The translations under genes were made by a program, and so were the position numbers. Below, piece after piece: positions 20,877 through 32,868 of a stretch of 64,000 bases of DNA; position 1 is the first letter of the stretch, and each line of letters opens with the position of its first letter. The DNA comes from Nepenthes gracilis (Eukaryota; Streptophyta; Magnoliopsida; Caryophyllales; Nepenthaceae), in contig BSYO01000004.1 in NCBI GenBank assembly GCA_033239525.1, positions 7,965,410-8,029,409 of the forward strand, written 5' to 3'. Under the pieces are notes generated by a model. It saw only the letters and a program-made list of their open reading frames with translations. It was not told the origin of the DNA and searched no databases.

Positions 20877-22504
20877 CTGATTTTGCTTTATTAACCATTG
20901 AACAAAAACTAAGAGGGAGAGATTGAGCCCACCAGTGTTGACAACTTGCAAGAGGTTGGGATAACTGGGCCCTTTTCTTTTTTCTTTTTTTTCTTGTGTA
21001 TATTAATTATTAGATTAAATTTTTATGGTTATAGTTTTAAAATAAATAAATATATATATATATTAAAAATAATTATATTTTTAAAATTTTTATAATACTA
21101 AAATATATTAAATATTAAAGTTAGTATATAAAAAATTTAATAAAAATAATTATTTAAATAATATTATTTAATATTTAAATTTAAATAGTTAATTTTTTTC
21201 TAAATTAATTGGCGTAGATGAGAGGGGTATTCCAAGAAGAAACAGGAACCCCGTTCCTACGATGGGAAAGTATTGGCTTTGTGCATCATTGCAAACGACT
21301 GGCAACGAGGAAGGACGGGCGCGCTCCGTTGCGGTACAAATGTTGCAATGCTTACATGTCGGCTATTAAATTTTAAAATTAACAGCCCATATTTTTTATA
21401 TTTAAAAAATAAAAAATAAAAAAATATATTTTTTTATAAAAAAAATATGGACAGTTAATTTTAAAATTTAACGATTCACATGATATTGTAGACGCTGTGA
21501 CATGATAGGGCGTCACAGCACCCCTCGTTCAAGGAACAAGGCAAGGAACAAGGCGGTCCGTCCCAGGGCCCAGCACCAGCTCCTATGCATCTCAATATAG
21601 CAGCTTTAATAATTAAAAAACTCTGTGATTTTTTTTTGAGATTTAATTATCTACATTTAATTTATTTTTTAAAATGTTATTTTTTAAAAAATATTAAAAT
21701 TTGTGTACTATTAAAATCTATTATTATATGTTTTTTTTTGGTTTTTTTAAACAAAAGTAAATGTGGACTATCAAATAAAAAATTAGATAAATCTACGGAT
21801 CCCCAAAACTAGACTCAATTTATTAGTTCAGATTATATCACCTGAAAGCGTGGTATTTAGCCCGAAAGGAGGGCTAATTTCATTTTTGAAAAGGTTTTTT
21901 AAGATAATTATTAGTTCATACTATAAATTATTTAAATATATACGGCTATTTATATATTACATTATTTAAAAGTCATATTTGTTATTCTATTGAGAGAAAA
22001 TAAGGCAGAGAAATTCTTAAACATAATCTAACATATATCATATAATTTATAGTTGTTATTTATTATACCAAATAATTATCAAATCAACTAATATAATCAA
22101 CAATCAAACTTTTTTTGCATTTGTTTGGACCTTTTCATATTCATTCAATAGCCAAAGGACTCTCGTCAAGGATTTTATTATTTATTTATTTATTTTATTT
22201 TAAACAAGTATGTTTATATTACACTGTGTAAAAGCTATATTTATGTTTTGATTTAATGAGAATAGAAAGGAGAAAAACTACTAAATTTGCTCACAAATCC
22301 CTTATAATTTATAGTTATTTACTATTAAAAATAATTATGGCATAGTAAATATAACCATGCTTATCATTGAATATCAAGGGTTTAATTTTATTGGTCTAAA
22401 ATAATATCATTATATATTTATGGTGATTCACATAAGTCCATCTACATTTGCAAGCTATAGAACATGTATTTTATGGAAAGTGATATTTTTTTGTAAGTAA
22501 TAAT
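20877..22504. other. AT-rich intergenic DNA with a foldback
   Basis: Mostly A/T runs. The GC-richer islands at 21205-21360 and 21475-21580 flank a foldback annotated separately. No coding sequence is recognised. Confidence 0.5.
21366..21471. repeat. AT-rich foldback (MITE-like)
   Basis: Arms of about 35 bp (21366-21400 and 21435-21471) are near-perfect reverse complements (TTAAATTTTAAAATTAAC ... GTTAATTTTAAAATTTAA). Weaker pairing extends outward to about 21340 and 21500. Similar gene-side sequences with GTTGCAA(T/C)GC occur near 34630 and 45830. Confidence 0.6.
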
Positions 22505-23330
22505 TGTTGGGAATTCATCACCCGAATGCACTCAACTTGGCACTGCGGAACAACCCGAACCCCCCATCAACCGCCAAGCCACAAAGTTTATGAGTACAAG
22601 AAATAAATAATACACAATAATTTTTAACGTGAAAAATTCTTTTCAACTAAGGAGAAAATTACGGGATAAATTTTAAATAAATTTATTATAAATAATACCG
22701 ATTACAAGAACCCCATCTAAAATCCATTTACTCTGAACCGAGTAAAGAATGGTTGAATGTAACACATTCTCAATACAACCGATAACTCACAAAAGAAATA
22801 TAATGAAAAAAGGAGTAACTAAACAAAAATACATTTCTAGAATCACATCCAAAACGGTGTACCTAACTTTGACGAAGAATAAAACTCAAATCGAATATCG
22901 ACCGAATGATAAACCTCTTCTTCTTATCTATTCTTCTCTCCTCTCTCTATGTGCGGCGTCCATTATGGATAAAGATTTTATAATCATAACCCTAAAATGC
23001 GTGAGTTGTGTTTTATATTGTGTACCGATTCTTGAGCATCCAATGAGCACGGATCGAGTGCACCAGGTTTTGGATCCACGCTCGAGCACCCGTCGAGTAT
23101 GGAGCCAGTGCAGCAAGTCTGGACTTCAAGCCTCTGTATCGCCCGAGCGCAAGGCGAGCGCTAACAAATTTTCATCAATCTAGAATCGGCACTCGAGTTC
23201 TGCTCAAGCGCCTGACTTGATCTTACGTCCTGAATATTCGCCGTGTGCGCGAACACTCCGATCCTCACACAAACCTCATGCTAACCTCCAATGACTTTTC
23301 ATTTATAAGGGGGTGATTAAAAACTCAACA
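22505..23330 (-). mobile_element. Copia-type solo LTR with target duplication ATAAT
   Basis: 826 bp beginning TGTTGGGAATTC and ending AAACTCAACA, flanked by perfect ATAAT (22500-22504 and 23331-23335). On the minus strand it contains TTTTTCACGTTAAAAA near its end, typical of copia LTRs. It also has a group of CTCGAG motifs at 23070-23200. Confidence 0.85.
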
Positions 23331-23382
23331 ATAATAAAGTTAAAGTAATAAAAAAAACCTTTATAAAAAGAGTGCCCTAGTT

Positions 23383-24174
23383 TGTAAAAGAGTGGTTACA
23401 AAGGTGATGAGTTTAATAAATCTGACCCAAAAAGAGATTCACAGACGAAATAAAGGCCTAATGAAATTCAGCCCAAAGAGGGTACAGCGGCTCAATGATT
23501 CCAGCCCAAAAAGTAAGCTCATTGCCTCTCACAAGTTACCGTTTTTGTCCTTATCCACGGAACGGTTCAACGGGTGATTTTATTATCTGATAATTCAACC
23601 GCCCCACTCATCTGTAAATATTCATTTTATTCTCACGGAAAAGAGCCAGAGGAAAAAAGAAACGGCCAAGAACCATCATCAGGGAAGGATCATAGAAAAA
23701 GATACTGGAGAAGAGAAAAGGAAAAAAGATGGAGGCCATGCCTCCATCCTAACGAGGCCAGCCCTTCCTTCCAAAAGCTTATCTATCCGAAGATCTTTCA
23801 TCCAATTAACTGTCCATTCTTCCGTACAGTTCACAACAATACATCTAAGACGCCCCTCAACTGTGCACTTCTAAGTCGCCCCTCTGCAGGGCATTTCTAA
23901 ACCTTCCATCAATTAGGCGTACCTAATCGTTCAATCCACCACACATGCATCATCTATTTATCTTTCTATACTCTTAGAAAGACTTCTAACTTGAGCGTCG
24001 GAGGATTTACGGTGAGAGTAACTCCCGCCATCCTCTAACCTCTTATTTATTCTTGTATTGCATAGGGTTTAGATTCGAGGTTAAGAAGATTGGATCCGCA
24101 TCAAACCAACCAGCGTGAAGATCCGATTTGGAGCACACAATCCGTAGGATAACCCGAATTCTTAAAACGTAACA
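23383..24174 (+). mobile_element. Solo LTR of the Tat-like group
   Basis: It carries CTAACTTGAGCGTCGGAGG at about 23986 and TCTAACCTCTTATTTATTC after it, and ends TTAAAACGTAACA. The start (TGTAAAAGAGTGG) is inferred. CTAGT occurs one base outside each end (23377-23381 and 24176-24180), so the exact boundaries are off by one or slightly decayed. Confidence 0.6.
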
Positions 24175-24180
24175 GCTAGT

Positions 24181-26093
24181 ATCATCAAGTAAAAGTCTAC
24201 GACAAACGATGACCCATGGGGGCGGATTTAATTTTCTTTTTCAATTGAGCCAATACACAATACATATTTCATATTTATTATTTCATAAAAGAAAACACAC
24301 AATATAATTGAAAAAATTATGATTGTCTTTACCGAAACTTCATATTCTAAAAATGTAATTTGAAAATTTATTTAAATTCAAGCTATTTGACTAAATCAAG
24401 TTCAAGCTATTTCATTATATTTTGCATGCCATTTGTGGATATTAGTTCACATAAATATAAACTTAATGTGAAAGAACTGAAATTTAAGAAAAACGAAACC
24501 AATATGTAATGGTTGGATTAATTTGAACAATTTTGAATTATTGGCAATAAATTATTTTAGTTTGTGAAACATGAAAAATAACTCAAAGATATGAAGCTAC
24601 CTTAAAAATTTGTCAGTATATTTTATCATAATATTCTAAAATTATAAACCAAAAGTTTAATCAAAATAATTCACAACAACTAAAAAACAAAAAAAAAAAA
24701 AATACACAAAGATTTACATATTTCAAACCATCTTATTAGTAATTTGTTGAAATATATGAAAATAAAAACATTTGGAATAAATTATTGGGCTCGATCTCAT
24801 TTTTACTCAAATAGCTGGGAGTAAATAATTAGGGTTTGCACTGACTTTTTTTTCTTTAACCAAAGATTAATTCTCGTTAGATTGAAGGGAAATGGATGAA
24901 ATGATTAATCATAATCTTATTAGATCCTCAACTGTTGAATGAAAAACTTATTTCTTTTAAAAAATATTTTGCAAACAAAAAAGAAAAAAAAATATAAGTT
25001 TTTCTAATTTGGAGAGAGAGAGGATGGAAGTTGTTTTAGCTAAGTAGAGAGAGGAAAGTTGAGCAGGATTAACTATTTACAATTATTAATAATAAATATG
25101 ACATAATTTTGGATTCAGATAATCGTTTGAATAATATCGGGTTAAATATTTTGGTTTCAATATTCAAATCCTGTACATCATAAAATTTAACAATAGATCA
25201 AAAATTATGAGATTTACTTTTTGTTATATTTTTTAATATTCAAATTAAAAAAATTTTATACAAAGTGAAAAGTATAACGAGGACACTGAGAAAAAGGGAG
25301 TGAGAGTTGAAAAAATAAGGGGTGAATTCTATAATTTGTAGAATTTCTAAGTCTTTAAAGGTTAAAAGCTCCATATTTGTTTTTTTCGACTGTTCTCCTT
25401 TTCCTCGCCATTTTGAGGAGAAGTTGGATAATTTACAACTTCATCGCCAGCTTGTGGTTATTTTCTAAAGCGAAAAATTGTTTAGTATTCTAAACCTTTA
25501 CACTTATTAAGAATTAAATTACCCAATCATTTTATAAGCTCTAAGTTATACTTATTCGTCAAATATATTAACTGTTTACTTGATTTGTGTGTTTATAAAT
25601 TAATTTATATAATTATTTGTCAAAATTACTATTTAGTTTAATTAATTATCTGATCATTTAATATCATAGCCTTCAGTATTTCAAAAAGTTTGGTTGTTCG
25701 GCTACTTGGTAATTCAATTGATTAGTCAGATTCTTTTCTAATGTTGGTCAAACAATTCTGTTGATCTATTTCTCTTTCTAGGTTTTCTATTTTTGGGCCT
25801 CATAAATTAATGGGTCAAGTTAGTTTTATTTGAGCAATACCTAACACTAGCCCTCCATATTCAAAGGGTAAATTCAAGTTTCAAGTATGTTGAAATAAGA
25901 ACCCATGTGGTCTTTTTTGAAAATATTCCAAATATATTTTAATCTTAGTCATTGTCTATTTATGGCCATCAAATCTTGACAATCAATGCCTAATTTTTTT
26001 CCATCTTTACAGCAATTATGTAACCACTTGACTGCTTTTCTTTACTCTAAAATATGTAATTTTATTGCTCATTTTTCTACCAAAAAGGAAACT
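24181..26093. other. AT-rich intergenic DNA
   Basis: About 1.9 kb of AT-rich sequence with no open frame of note, no LTR signature and no inverted repeat that I could find. Confidence 0.6.
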
Positions 26094-26098
26094 ACTCT

Positions 26099-27156
26099 TG
26101 TTGGGTCCAACGCAAATGCCCAAAATAATTCGAAACCCAACCCATGGAGCAACAGTCCAAACGGCGAAGCCAACCCAGTGTCCTAGAACGGCCTATGTGG
26201 CGGCTGTACTCACAGGCCAATGGGTGCCACCTACAAACCATTTATGTGGCTATTGGGCGATAGTGGTGACGTAAAGGTAACGAGCCAATGGGGAGAGAGT
26301 TAGCACTGTTAGCCGCGACTCACGCCGCTACCCACAGTTCTTCGACCAATCCCAGTGCAAAAGGTAGACTAGGCGTGACCTGCGACGCCCGGCGATTTAC
26401 CTACCACCACAATGCGACAACTGACACACCGACGATCACCATCAACAATCAGCGGCCGAGAAATCCCTATGACGAGAATTCTCACGCCCAAAGCCCCCAA
26501 TCAGGGGGCCTATAAAATCTATCTCCTTCTACAAGGGAATGGATTGGATCCTGATAATCGACTCTTACGTCATACAAGTTAAACTCCAAAATCATCTTCA
26601 GATCCAACCTTCTCAACCTTCTCAGGCGATGAGAGTTAGCCACCCGCTGCGGTACATTACGGAAGCTAGGCTTTCATTACCCGCTTACTAGTTTTCCATC
26701 CCTGCCTACAGGGGAAGGGATTGGATCCTGGATAATTAACTTTACGTCATGCGAGTTAAATTCCAAAACCATCTTCCAGATCCAACCTTCTCAGCCTTCT
26801 CAAGCAACGAGAGTTAGTCACTCGCCGCGGTGCATTACCGGAGCCTGGCCTCTCATTACCCACTTACTAATTTTCCATCCCTACATCCATACACTCTCAA
26901 CGCATTTGCAACATATTTACGCGCATTTCTAAGCATGCGCTCCTTTCCGTTCATTGTGGAAAGTTGCTGACTTGAGCGTTAGAGTGTTTTCGGATGGAAA
27001 AATTTTACCGGGCCTCTGACATCCTATTTGTTAGTTGTGTTGTTTAGGTTTTAGGTTAATATAGATGGAGATCAGACTCGCTTGCGACCACCTCCGAATG
27101 ACGAGAAATTCGAAGGCTTCCTAATCCATACGATAACGGAGACTCGGGACGCAACA
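26099..27156 (+). mobile_element. Family A solo LTR with target duplication ACTCT
   Basis: 1058 bp beginning TGTTGGGTCCAAC and ending CGGGACGCAACA, flanked by perfect ACTCT (26094-26098 and 27157-27161). It is alignable with the LTRs at 12667 and 18178 (GAAACCCAACCCA, GCCTATAAAATC, U5 signature at about 26967). It is longer because of an internal duplication. Confidence 0.92.
26530..26883 (+). repeat. 177-bp tandem duplication inside the solo LTR
   Basis: Two copies (26530-26706 and 26707-26883) begin TACA(A/G)GGGAA and contain GATTGGATCCTGG and CATCTTC(C)AGATCCAACCTT. They cover the segment just after the TATAAAAT box, where the transcription start should be. Confidence 0.8.
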
Positions 27157-27161
27157 ACTCT

Positions 27162-29767
27162 CATTTGATATTCATCCCCATCTCAAATCTCAAAATCTAA
27201 TAGAGTTTCTTACACTTAAAAGATTGAAGAGAAGAAGGTTCGTTTAGATACTTTGATGCTTCTTTGAGAGATGTTTTTAAAAATGGTTTCAATTATCATC
27301 TTTTATATAAAAAATTATTTTAATTTTTTTTCTTTTATATAATATCCTAAATTGAATTTGATTATTTGTCCAAGTAATTATATCTGACACCTTTCACTAT
27401 CCGTTATGGAGACTCTAGATTCTAATGTTTGTTAGACATCTTCAGGTCATAATATTAGCCAGAGTCGAGTCACTGGATGTCGTATTTGAGAGGTGTTAAC
27501 CCTTAGGATGCTCTTCTTCAACTGTGGTTCATCCTTTTCTTCATTTTTCTTTAAGCCGAATGACTTTTTGAAGTCTATCTTATAATGGCGTATCTTATAC
27601 GTTTGCATATCCATGAATAAAAGAAAAAAAAAATTTTGCATCTAAGTTGTGATTTTTATTCTGTTGCTTTCCTGTTTTGAATTTATATTTATTTTTATAG
27701 AATTATAAATTTTTAAAAATTTAAATTAATAAAATTATCTGAATGAAAATATTTTTTAATCACTAGTCTCAATATTTTAAAATTTTTTAGATATTAACTC
27801 TGCACAAACTTGTCTATCCGGTACTGTGATTGTTTTGATTTTTAACAATTCGGATCTCTAATAATTTGATCCTCACAAGTCTATATTTTTATTAAAAATA
27901 CTAGTTTAATTATTTTAAATTTATCCTAATAAAATTCATAAAATTATAAAAATATTTATGTCAATAAAAAAATATGAATCCACATCCTATTCAGATCTTA
28001 ATCTTGTTCTAACGTGCCAACTCACGATTGGTTGAAAGAAATGTCATTTTTCGCAAAGCCGTTTTTATGGATACTCCCAAATTGTTCCTTGGCTGAGAGG
28101 AGATTTTAATTCGTGCGTTTTATAATAACAACAACCAACAACAAATACTTAAAATTGTTGGCTGCACTTTTCGTTATAATTGTATATTTTATTTATAATA
28201 CAAACTTTATAATTTGGCTTCTTTGAAAGACTTAATCTACATTTGTCACACATTAACCTAATTTATAATTATTTACTCTCTTGTACATACTCTCAAAAGT
28301 CATTTCTAAGTAATAATCTATGTTATTAATATTAGTATATATTATATATGATATCAATTAGACTGATCCAGTAAATTAGTACAGAAAATTTATGGACCGG
28401 CCTGAAATGACAAATATTAATTGGTTAATTAGGCATAAACTCAAAAAAAACACGTAGGTTTTAATCGAATTTTAATCAGAATAAATCATAATTAGACGAG
28501 TAATTGAGCAAACGAGTGATTAAACGGTCGTTAAGCAAATTAGGTCATAGGCCCGAATAGCTAGATATTTGAATGTCAAATCGAGCAATTAATCTAATAT
28601 AGTAATTAATCTAATTAGACCGTTAACCAAGCTGAACTGTCAAACTAAGCGAGTAATTAGTATACTCTATAATTAACCCAAATAATGATATTCTAATTAG
28701 CAAATGTCAGATGCTCATCGCTATCGATTCAATTGCTTCTAAAAAGCTCTCTGATCAGAACGCATATAAGGATGACTAAACTAATCAAATTTTAACTCCT
28801 CTAACCGATCAGATCATGGCCGTCTATTCTTTTTCAATAAGCCATCATGAATCAATAATGTAATTATAATTATGTTCACTTCTTCTGTAAATGGAGACGG
28901 ATTTTAAAAAATAAGATAAATATAAACCTTCTAATATACTTATTCTTTCACAAAAAATAGAGCCAAGTTCTGAATCTCTTTCGTTTATCGTCTCAATCTA
29001 TCCCAGGAAATGTTAAGATTGCATTTTAACAGGATGCCTTAAAAAATTGGTCTGCCACTTAATCTTCTTATATCAAACCAAAAAAGGGTATTCATATTAA
29101 GCTTTGTAATAATTATTTTCGGAATAAAATATCCTGGCAAGCTTCTATATCCATTTTATTGGTATATTCTTAAAACAATTATATAATTTTTCATGTTGTT
29201 CACGTGATTATAGTTTTATTTTTCTTTTAATTAACCATATGTAATTTATATTTTATACTAATTCAACTACCTTTATGATTTATGTCATGACTTTTAAATC
29301 AAGTTATAAGTTTGACTTCACGCATGTGACACATGCCCATAGCTGGGGTAATAGTACCTTAACAGAAGGGGTGCCTTAATACCCCTTCTAAGCCTCTTGT
29401 TAAAACTCTAATTAAAAAGCGACGTCCAAATATTTTTAAAATAAAAAGATAAAAAAAAAAATTGAGCTTCTATTTAAAACAATTACTGGCATCAGGCTCT
29501 AAAATATTGCCTAGATTTATTGTATAAGTCAATCAATTCTTCTCAGTGGTCAATTTCTCATGTTTCTTCATTAGTCTTCCTTGTACAAAAATGTTTGTGC
29601 AAACGGAACAGATTGTAAAATTAATGTATTTACATGTATTCCCTTTGCTTTTGTCATCAATGTGATTTTTGGTTCCTTGTGTGGTATTTGAAAATATTTT
29701 GCCATGTTCTTATTGGCTGTGGATGCCTCTGTCTTATACTATTTACTTAGACAAGCAAAAAAAGATA
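27162..29767. other. AT-rich intergenic DNA
   Basis: No gene is recognised. 27447-27641 has a 64-codon minus-strand frame without motif. 28380-28700 repeats AATTAG/TAATTA words without a clear period. 29060-29345 is related to 54460-54713 and is listed separately. Confidence 0.5.
29060..29345 (+). repeat. Dispersed repeat, paralogue of 54460-54713
   Basis: Shared blocks include ATCAAACC(C/A)AAAA, GGCAAGC(A/T)TCT(T/A)TAT, TTCATGTTGTTCACG and TTTGACTTCACG(C/T)ATGTGAC. Here the sequence runs on without interruption as GTGACACATGCC. At the other site an LTR element splits it at ACA(C/T)A. Confidence 0.65.
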
Positions 29768-29772
29768 GAGGG

Positions 29773-30777
29773 TGTTGCGTTCTGATTCCGTGGATCTTTC
29801 TGGACCAGGCTCGTTGATAAGGGGCTTGGATCCGAGGGGTCCAATATGGCCGAGAGATGCAGAGGCGCGTCCAATTCGATCCGTGGTTTCCAAGTAACAC
29901 AAGTGAATGAGGTGATGGACACGAGATGAAGATCGAGACCGAATGGTTTTACATAAAAACCTCCTCTTGAATGGGGAGGAAAAACCACAAGGCTCATGGC
30001 CTGGAAAGAGCTTCACTATATGGGTTGAAGATTTTACAAAGTACAGTTGTAAGGGTTAATCCCTTCTCTATCTCACGTTTTGTGTTTCTCTCCTAAGGAA
30101 GCTATGCTCGCTGGGAGCCTTTTTACTCTCTTTTGGGGAGCTGATTTTGGAGAGAGAGAGTGTGTGTCCGGCCTAAATCTGGGACTTAGTGTTGTAGAAT
30201 CAGGAAAGCTCTCCCCTTGAATGGGGTCTTGCTGGGTATTTATAGTGGAAGCCGGGCCGTTAGGGAGTAGACACGTGGCGTCCATCCGGCGGTTGAGGAG
30301 CTGGTCCACCGACTCCCTTTAATGCTGCTGACGTGTGGGTAGTGGCATGCGGGGCCAGCGCCCCATTCTGACAGATTCGGAGTGTGTCGGGTGTCTGAGA
30401 ATCTGGATCTCGGTCTTGATTTGACTGGGCGTCTTCTGTTGAGACGACAACCAAGAATGCGCAGCCTTCTTGGAAACCGGCGAGGAGTAGGCTAGGCGGC
30501 ATTCTCGGTCGTGAGGCAGGCGGTTCTCGTCCCTCGTGGGCCCGTGAACTCGTGAAATGAAGCAGCTCTTTGTGGGCCTTCTGGGGAAAAGTCCGAGCTT
30601 CTGTTCCTTACCGCTCGGACGGTTCTAAGACTTCGTGAAGCTTCTTGGGCTTTCGGCCCTTGGGCTTCTTACCTGGACCATCTGACCTCCTCCACTTGTG
30701 AAACTGCCTCTGGGCCTCCTATTTGGGCCGCGCTTTATGGATCGTGCTTTTATGGGCCGTTATACTGGGGCCCAACA
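29773..30777 (-). mobile_element. Solo LTR with target duplication GAGGG
   Basis: 1005 bp. On the minus strand it starts TGTTGGGCCCCAG and ends TCAGAACGCAACA, flanked by perfect GAGGG (29768-29772 and 30778-30782). TATAAATA on the minus strand at about 30238 is the promoter candidate. The end region has a copia-like GGAGGTTTTTATGTAAAA run rather than the gypsy U5 signature. Confidence 0.9.
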
Positions 30778-30782
30778 GAGGG

Positions 30783-31299
30783 AATGATAGCTCGCTGGCT
30801 TACCAACGTATTTTAACAATTCTTATATATTTGTTTACCAAATAATATTAAACATTTTAGAGTTGCATAAGTAGAGAGCCCGTGCCTGACCGACGGTTGC
30901 TCTCTATTGAAAGCAAGTGCCAAGAAAGAAAGCCCGTGGCATGACCGACTAGCTTACAGGATTACAACTTGTTTCAATCTACCTTCTTTTAGAGCACATA
31001 CTTTATTTAATTGAATCGTCTAGCAAGATGCAATATTTATATTTCAAAGTATCCTTAAAGCTAAATAGGAATTTGAGTACAATAATAACTAATAACTTTG
31101 TAGTTTAACTAAATAAAGATTTGATTATAACGATTACTAACAGTACATTGATTTAGGCAACGTGATACCAACAGCTTTTTTTACCATTTTTATACCTAAT
31201 TGATAATTATTTTATAATTCTCAATTGAGATGTCCGATATAAGATAGTAAGTGAATATTATTGTCTGATACAAAATATTGTTCATAGCTAACTATATAG
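30783..31299. other. Intergenic, nothing recognised
   Basis: AT-rich with two short related phrases (GAGAGCCCGTGCCTGACCGAC at about 30875 and AGCCCGTGGCATGACCGAC at about 30931). No gene. Confidence 0.5.
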
Positions 31300-31919
31300 G
31301 TTGAGGATAAATAATGTTCATATTTTATTGGTAGAGAAGGCATTGTCATTGAATGGAGCTTCTATGGCCTTTTATAGCCATAATCTTCGGCTGCCTTCAT
31401 TGTGCAGAAGGGCTTGATACCCGCGTCCTATTGGGGATTGTTGCCTTCATTGTGTGGGCTTCTTTCTGGCTATAATGGTCAAAGGGTTGATTTCCTTCCT
31501 TCTACATTTCGTAATAGTTAGGATTTTCAGTAGACAATGCGTAGATTCTGACGCATTCCTCCAGGGATGCGCTTTGATTTTGGAGATGACCGTTACAATA
31601 GAGCTTGCCTTCTTTGGATATGCGTAAAATCAGGGAACATGACCGTTGTGACATGAGAATGGACACGTGGACCAATTTGGGATTGAGCTGTGTGAGTCCT
31701 GGTTCTCAATCAGTCTGCTGGCCACTTTTTCAGTCAACGGAAGCGTTGACCTTCTTGAACTTTGATGGGCCAACTTGATTTTGGGCTTTTACTTGGCTCA
31801 CTAGCCTTTCGTCCGATCAACGACAATGTTGACTGTCTAGGCATAAATGGGCCGCTAAAAATTTGGGTCATTTCCTTCTTCGTGGGTCTACCCGTTACTA
31901 GCGTCCCCATAACTAACAT
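31300..31919 (-). mobile_element. Truncated family B LTR
   Basis: The minus strand shares U3 words with the LTR at 34903-35939 (GGCCCAT...TGCCTGGACAGTCAA). It has a TATAAAAGG box at about 31372 and stops about 60 bp beyond it, so R-U5 is missing. The start (TGTTAGTTATGGGG) near 31919 is diverged. Confidence 0.55.
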
Positions 31920-32868
31920 ACATACAATATAATATCAAAAGAAGCAGAAAAATATCACATATATAAATATTTGAATAAAAAATGATTATATGTTTTTAAA
32001 AATTTTGACAATAAATAAAGAAGTAATTTAAAAATACTTATTTTTACTTACATCTACGAATGACTTGCTTGAAATTATATCAAATTCACTTCGCTCTTTC
32101 TTTGTCTCTCTCCATGTTTGAGGTGTTGTAATTTTGAGATAAATACGTACGAGTATCCATTACATGTAGATTAAGTATAATGATTTTATCTTATAAATAC
32201 TTATATGTGGCTCCGGTGCACATCAAGTATCGCTCATACCTTCACCGTTGCGATTTCACATTTAGTTTTTAACCTAAATTTAAAATTAACCTTGATAATT
32301 TATTAATCACTTAAATTTAATAATTTTACATAAATTTTACAGCTTACATCTTATAAAAACAAAAAATTTTAATGTAATTTAGCCTGCCATAATTTCTATG
32401 GATTGGACTCCAATTGATACGATCTCTATGGTCATATCGCAATAAGTGTAGCGAGATGAGACGATGGCTGCAATGAGGGGAGTCCCGACAAAGGAAATAG
32501 AGGAGAGAGAGTGAGAGAGAATGAGTATGGGAGGGAGGGCAGAGAAGGAACAAGGAGAGGAGGGAGTCATAGAGGAAATGTAAAACGTAGTCTATTCTCC
32601 TGGAAGGATGAACAATGGTGATAGATATACCCAGGCCCAGCATACTAACCAACTTACTAAGTGCCATGGGTGTTGTCTACAGGAGTATTAGACTATCAAT
32701 GTGCAGTAACAAAAAGAAAAATAACAGAAACTAATATATACGTAGGGTAATAGGACTAACAATAATAACTGAATATATTTTTTAATTTTAGAAAGCGGTT
32801 GGATGGCCCGAGAGCTCCTGCTTCTGATGGTATTCGGAAGAGGAGGTATCACAGCTGCCACAGGTGAA
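31920..32868. other. 3' flank of UGT copy 2, AT-rich
   Basis: Contains a GA/TC-rich block (32490-32570 plus strand GAGAGA...GGGAGG) that keeps frames open on the minus strand. No gene or LTR signature. Similarity to the 3' flank of UGT copy 1 is not seen. Confidence 0.5.
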
